A stretch of DNA of 64,000 nucleotides, from positions 744,001 through 808,000 of the forward strand of contig OY723299.1 of NCBI GenBank assembly GCA_963210315.1. The letters are read 5' to 3'. Position numbers and translations under genes: made by a program. The stretch's first letter is position 1, and every line of letters starts with the position of its first letter. The DNA is from Rhynchopus euleeides (taxonomy: Eukaryota > Euglenozoa > Diplonemea > Diplonemida > Diplonemidae). The notes beneath the pieces are model-generated. The model was not told the DNA's origin and searched no databases. It saw only the letters and a list, made by a program, of their open reading frames with translations. Shown piece after piece: positions 61,605 to 64,000 of this stretch.

Positions 61605-62198
61605 CTAACGGAACAGCCCGGGGGAGCTGGTGAACCCCTCCTTCGGCTCGCAGGTGATGCTGCAGCTGTTGCAGGTGTGCGGGATGCACGTGTGCCCGAT
61701 GGAGCACAGACCAGTCAGCCTCCAGCACGGGTTCCACCCCCAGCAGAACTTGTCCTCGTTCGCCTCGCACTTGCAGGTCTCAGGGTTGTAGCACTGGCCG
61801 GGGAGGGTGCACTCCTTCGGTGCAGTGTACTTGTCGCAGATGAACGGCATCGGTGCGATGGTCGGCTTCGGGGTCTCGGTGGTAGCATCACACGGGCAGT
61901 TGAACACGTTGGTGTTCAGCAGTGTCTGCTTCATGAAGCATGCCCCCAGAGAGCGGGTGCACACAACAGCCCCGTCCTGCACCTCGCAGGAGCCGCTCGC
62001 CTGCATCTCGCTCACGGGGCTCAGGCAGGTGTGCGCGAACCCTGCGAAGATCTGGCCCTTCTCCATGCAGTCCTCGGTGCGCTCGTGCAGCTCCTCGACA
62101 GGGTCCAGCATGAGAGGCTCGCAGCCGTCGCAGAAAGGGCGGCAGGCCCACGACGCAGTCGCAGCACCCAGGAGCAGAGCCACACGAAGAGAGGCCAT
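61605..62198 (-). CDS. small secreted Cys-rich protein
   Basis: 197 residues from the ATG at 62198. I chose it over the longer open frame (which reaches 62576) because it begins a classic signal peptide: MASLRVALLLGAATASWA, then a likely cleavage before or after Cys19. The mature part has about 22 Cys, many in pairs (CRPFCDGC, CPC, CKC, CNSC), a Thr/Pro-rich linker (TTETPKPTIAPMP) in the middle and no membrane segment. The second half resembles extracellular Cys-rich/EGF-like spacing but matches no family I can name. It is probably exported and disulphide-bonded. Confidence 0.75.
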   Translation of the reverse strand: MASLRVALLLGAATASWACRPFCDGCEPLMLDPVEELHERTEDCMEKGQIFAGFAHTCLSPVSEMQASGSCEVQDGAVVCTRSLGACFMKQTLLNTNVFNCPCDATTETPKPTIAPMPFICDKYTAPKECTLPGQCYNPETCKCEANEDKFCWGWNPCWRLTGLCSIGHTCIPHTCNSCSITCEPKEGFTSSPGLFR

Positions 62199-62591
62199 GT
62201 TTGATAGGTTGTGACGGTGTGTTTTGCGGAACCCTGCAGGGGGGGTGGGTGGGTGAGTCTGGGACAAAAATCCTTTGCAGCAAAGGAAACAAGCGTGGGC
62301 ATTTCGTTTGTATGGCAGACCGCCCGGCAACTGTGTGAAAACAGCTCGACGACTGCTGTTGTTGAGCCTCTGACTCACCGACCACACGATTTTCGATATG
62401 ATCGCCACCGTCACACTGTATGGAAACACAGTGGATGCACTTTGAACTGGCATCGCCACCCCTGAAGCCTGGTGACATGGCAACAGGCTGGCAGTGAATG
62501 AGTCGCAGGCAAGGAACAGTTGGCTCATTCGAACAGGAGCAGGCATCCAGACAGACGCCCCTCCCCTCAGGAACACTGCCCCACGCGGCGC

Positions 62592-62861
62592 CTACATCTG
62601 CGCGAGCTCGCTGTCCAGCGCTGCTGCCCACGCGGGTTGCTGGCAATTTGCCCTGGTATCCCTGGCCTGCTTCAGACGCATGTCCAACACCTTCACCCAT
62701 AGGGGATTGAATCCCTTGATAGCCTCGCTCGGCAAGGAGTAGCCAGGCTCGGCCACATTGTTAAACCCGTGCAGAGGCCCTGCGCACCGCCCGGCGTTCA
62801 GCAGCTGCATCCATGCTGGGGTGTCGGAGTGTGCCTGAGGGGGCGCTTCGATCTGCAGCAT
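62592..62861 (-). CDS. short hypothetical protein or last exon
   Basis: 89 residues from an ATG at 62861, with normal, non-repetitive composition (PLHGFNNVAEPGYSLP, FNPLWVKVLDMRLKQA) ending in ALDSELAQM and TAG. A CCCCCTCAG at about 62837 on this strand could be a splice acceptor, so it may instead be the 3' exon of a longer gene whose upstream part I cannot see. No family recognised. Confidence 0.35.
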   Translation of the reverse strand: MLQIEAPPQAHSDTPAWMQLLNAGRCAGPLHGFNNVAEPGYSLPSEAIKGFNPLWVKVLDMRLKQARDTRANCQQPAWAAALDSELAQM

Positions 62862-62879
62862 CGGGGCGACCGTCCCCAA

Positions 62880-63465
62880 ACCCGTCTGTCTAGTGAGGGC
62901 TGGTGTGTGTCACTCTACAGACTGCCTCTATCCTTCCGCAAGACAACGCAGTGGAGTCTTTCGTTGGGAGTCCTTCGCAAGGCACTTCGCCTCTGTCAAA
63001 CTGTGTGTCGGTTTGTCCCCCTTCTGCGAGGCAACTCATTTTCTGCACTTCTGAGCGAAGCCCCATGACCTTACACCTTCCCCTCTCTCGGAGACAGCTG
63101 AACACCCGCGGCAAAAGGCTGTGGGGCCGGGGAGGGAGGGGGGGGGGGGGGTAGGGGGGGTCAAATGCCACCCTTTTACGTGGACAAACACGATTTTTCA
63201 AAAAACCGGCGCAGAGGCCCCAAAGCCCCCGTAAACCCTCCAAACCCCCCCAGATCGGTCCGGAAACCCATCGAACCCCACTTTTCCACCATTCCGGGCA
63301 CCTCAGGTGCCCGAATTGGGGTACCTAAATTTTGTGCCACCGTTTGGTACCGTACAGTGCCACTGTGTGGGAGGTTGGAAAAGAAAATGCCCCAACACAC
63401 CACATCTGAGGGTTGCAATGCATGTTGCTTGCCAACCACGTCATCCGGTGGGTGTCAGGCGCTAT
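62880..63465. other. intergenic, no gene seen
   Basis: Contains a long G run at 63138-63151 and a perfect 9-bp hairpin at 63295-63313 (CGGGCACCT/AGGTGCCCG). No coding signal is convincing. Confidence 0.5.
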
Positions 63466-63998
63466 GTAGGTGGCATTAGCCAGGTCTTCGATGTGTTCTG
63501 GCTTGTATATATACCTCCCTGCCACCATGCACCGGGAGGCTGCCTGTAGGTACGGAACAGTCCAGATGGTCGTGTGATTCCTGTGCAGCAGTGCTCCACA
63601 ACCGGGATGTGTTGACAACGACTGTTGCAACACGAGCTGTACATTCCGGGAACACATGAAGTGCGCTGTCGTGGTACCCATTGTGCCAGAATTGGTAGTT
63701 GCTGCGGTCTACTTTGCCTGGCCCAAGAGCACTGGTACTGAACGGTGCAATATGCGTGGCGAGGTGAATACAACGGAAGCGCGCAAAGTCAATACAGCTC
63801 TCGGATGGCGGGTGGTGGTGCCACTAGTGTGTGACGTTCACTCGAGGATACAACGCATCACAATGAATCAGCAACCGTGGACCGAGTACAATACGCTCTC
63901 TGTGGCTGGTGTGGGGGACAAAGGCAGTGCCTGTGCCGCAGGCAGGGAGGTATATATACAAGCCAGAACACATCGAAGACCTGGCTAATGCCACCTAC
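63466..63998. repeat. 533-bp unit bounded by 58-bp perfect inverted repeats
   Basis: 63466-63523 and 63941-63998 are perfect reverse complements. The arm starts GTAGGTGGCATTAGCCAGGT and contains a TATATATA run. The interior of about 417 bp has no convincing gene. This could be a small TIR element (MITE-like) or a fold-back structure. The match ends one or two bases before the window edge, so a longer palindrome cannot be excluded on that side; on the left the arm clearly stops. Confidence 0.8.
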
Positions 63999-64000
63999 AC

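Noticed and set aside
62199..62576. N-terminal extension of the secreted Cys-rich protein
   Set aside because: It would bury the signal peptide 126 residues inside the protein; the internal ATG at 62198 gives a standard secretory start.

Overview
The window is nuclear DNA of a GC-rich eukaryote. The evidence is a Fused/STK36-type protein kinase, two families of APE-type non-LTR retrotransposons (LINEs), long homopurine and dinucleotide tracts, a secreted Cys-rich protein and long gene-poor spacers; there are no bacterial operons or ribosome binding sites. Long Fused kinases and DUF4116-like repeats both occur in protists, so a unicellular alga or other protist (for example a chromerid-like alveolate) is a reasonable but unproven guess. 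TAA, TAG and TGA all close host-type genes here, so I assume the standard code.

Layout. 752-9480 (minus) and 51994-60723 (plus) are two almost identical full-length copies of an 8.73 kb LINE, in opposite orientations and 42.5 kb apart. Each is bounded on both sides by (CA)n/(TG)n. ORF1 is a coiled-coil protein. ORF2 carries an OTU cysteine protease, an APE endonuclease, a reverse transcriptase, a CCHC knuckle, an RNase H and a Cys/His-rich tail. 9526-11769 is a 2.24 kb DNA-transposon-like element with about 370-bp terminal inverted repeats and an unrecognised, broken or spliced cargo gene. 12097-26003 holds four tandem minus-strand paralogues of an unrecognised family of about 850-900+ aa. 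Only the most upstream copy keeps an obvious long N-terminal exon, and all four show identical blocks interrupted by short variable patches.

27065-35793 is a head-to-tail array of a second LINE family embedded in (GA)n: (GA)50, a 0.4 kb 5'-truncated copy, (GA)17, an 8 kb full-length copy, then (GA)78. In that element ORF1 and ORF2 share one reading frame and are separated by a single UGA. A virus-like 2A motif lies directly in front of the endonuclease, and no AUG is available upstream of the endonuclease.

35993-39937 (minus) is the Fused/STK36-like kinase. 40976-42883 (minus) is a protein of about 20 DUF4116-like 25-residue repeats behind a possible ubiquitin-like N terminus. 42884-47724 is gene-poor and includes a minisatellite of about 190 bp period. 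47725-49773 (minus) is a low-complexity Ala/Pro/Gln-rich protein with one globular core. 61605-62198 (minus) encodes a small secreted Cys-rich protein. A 58-bp perfect inverted repeat lies at 63466-63998 at the window edge.

The most interesting content is the pair of microsatellite-embedded LINE families. They share a C-terminal Cys/His-rich module and an in-frame ORF1-stop-ORF2 design, and one of them combines a stop codon with a 2A recoding motif. The mosaic tandem paralogue family comes next.
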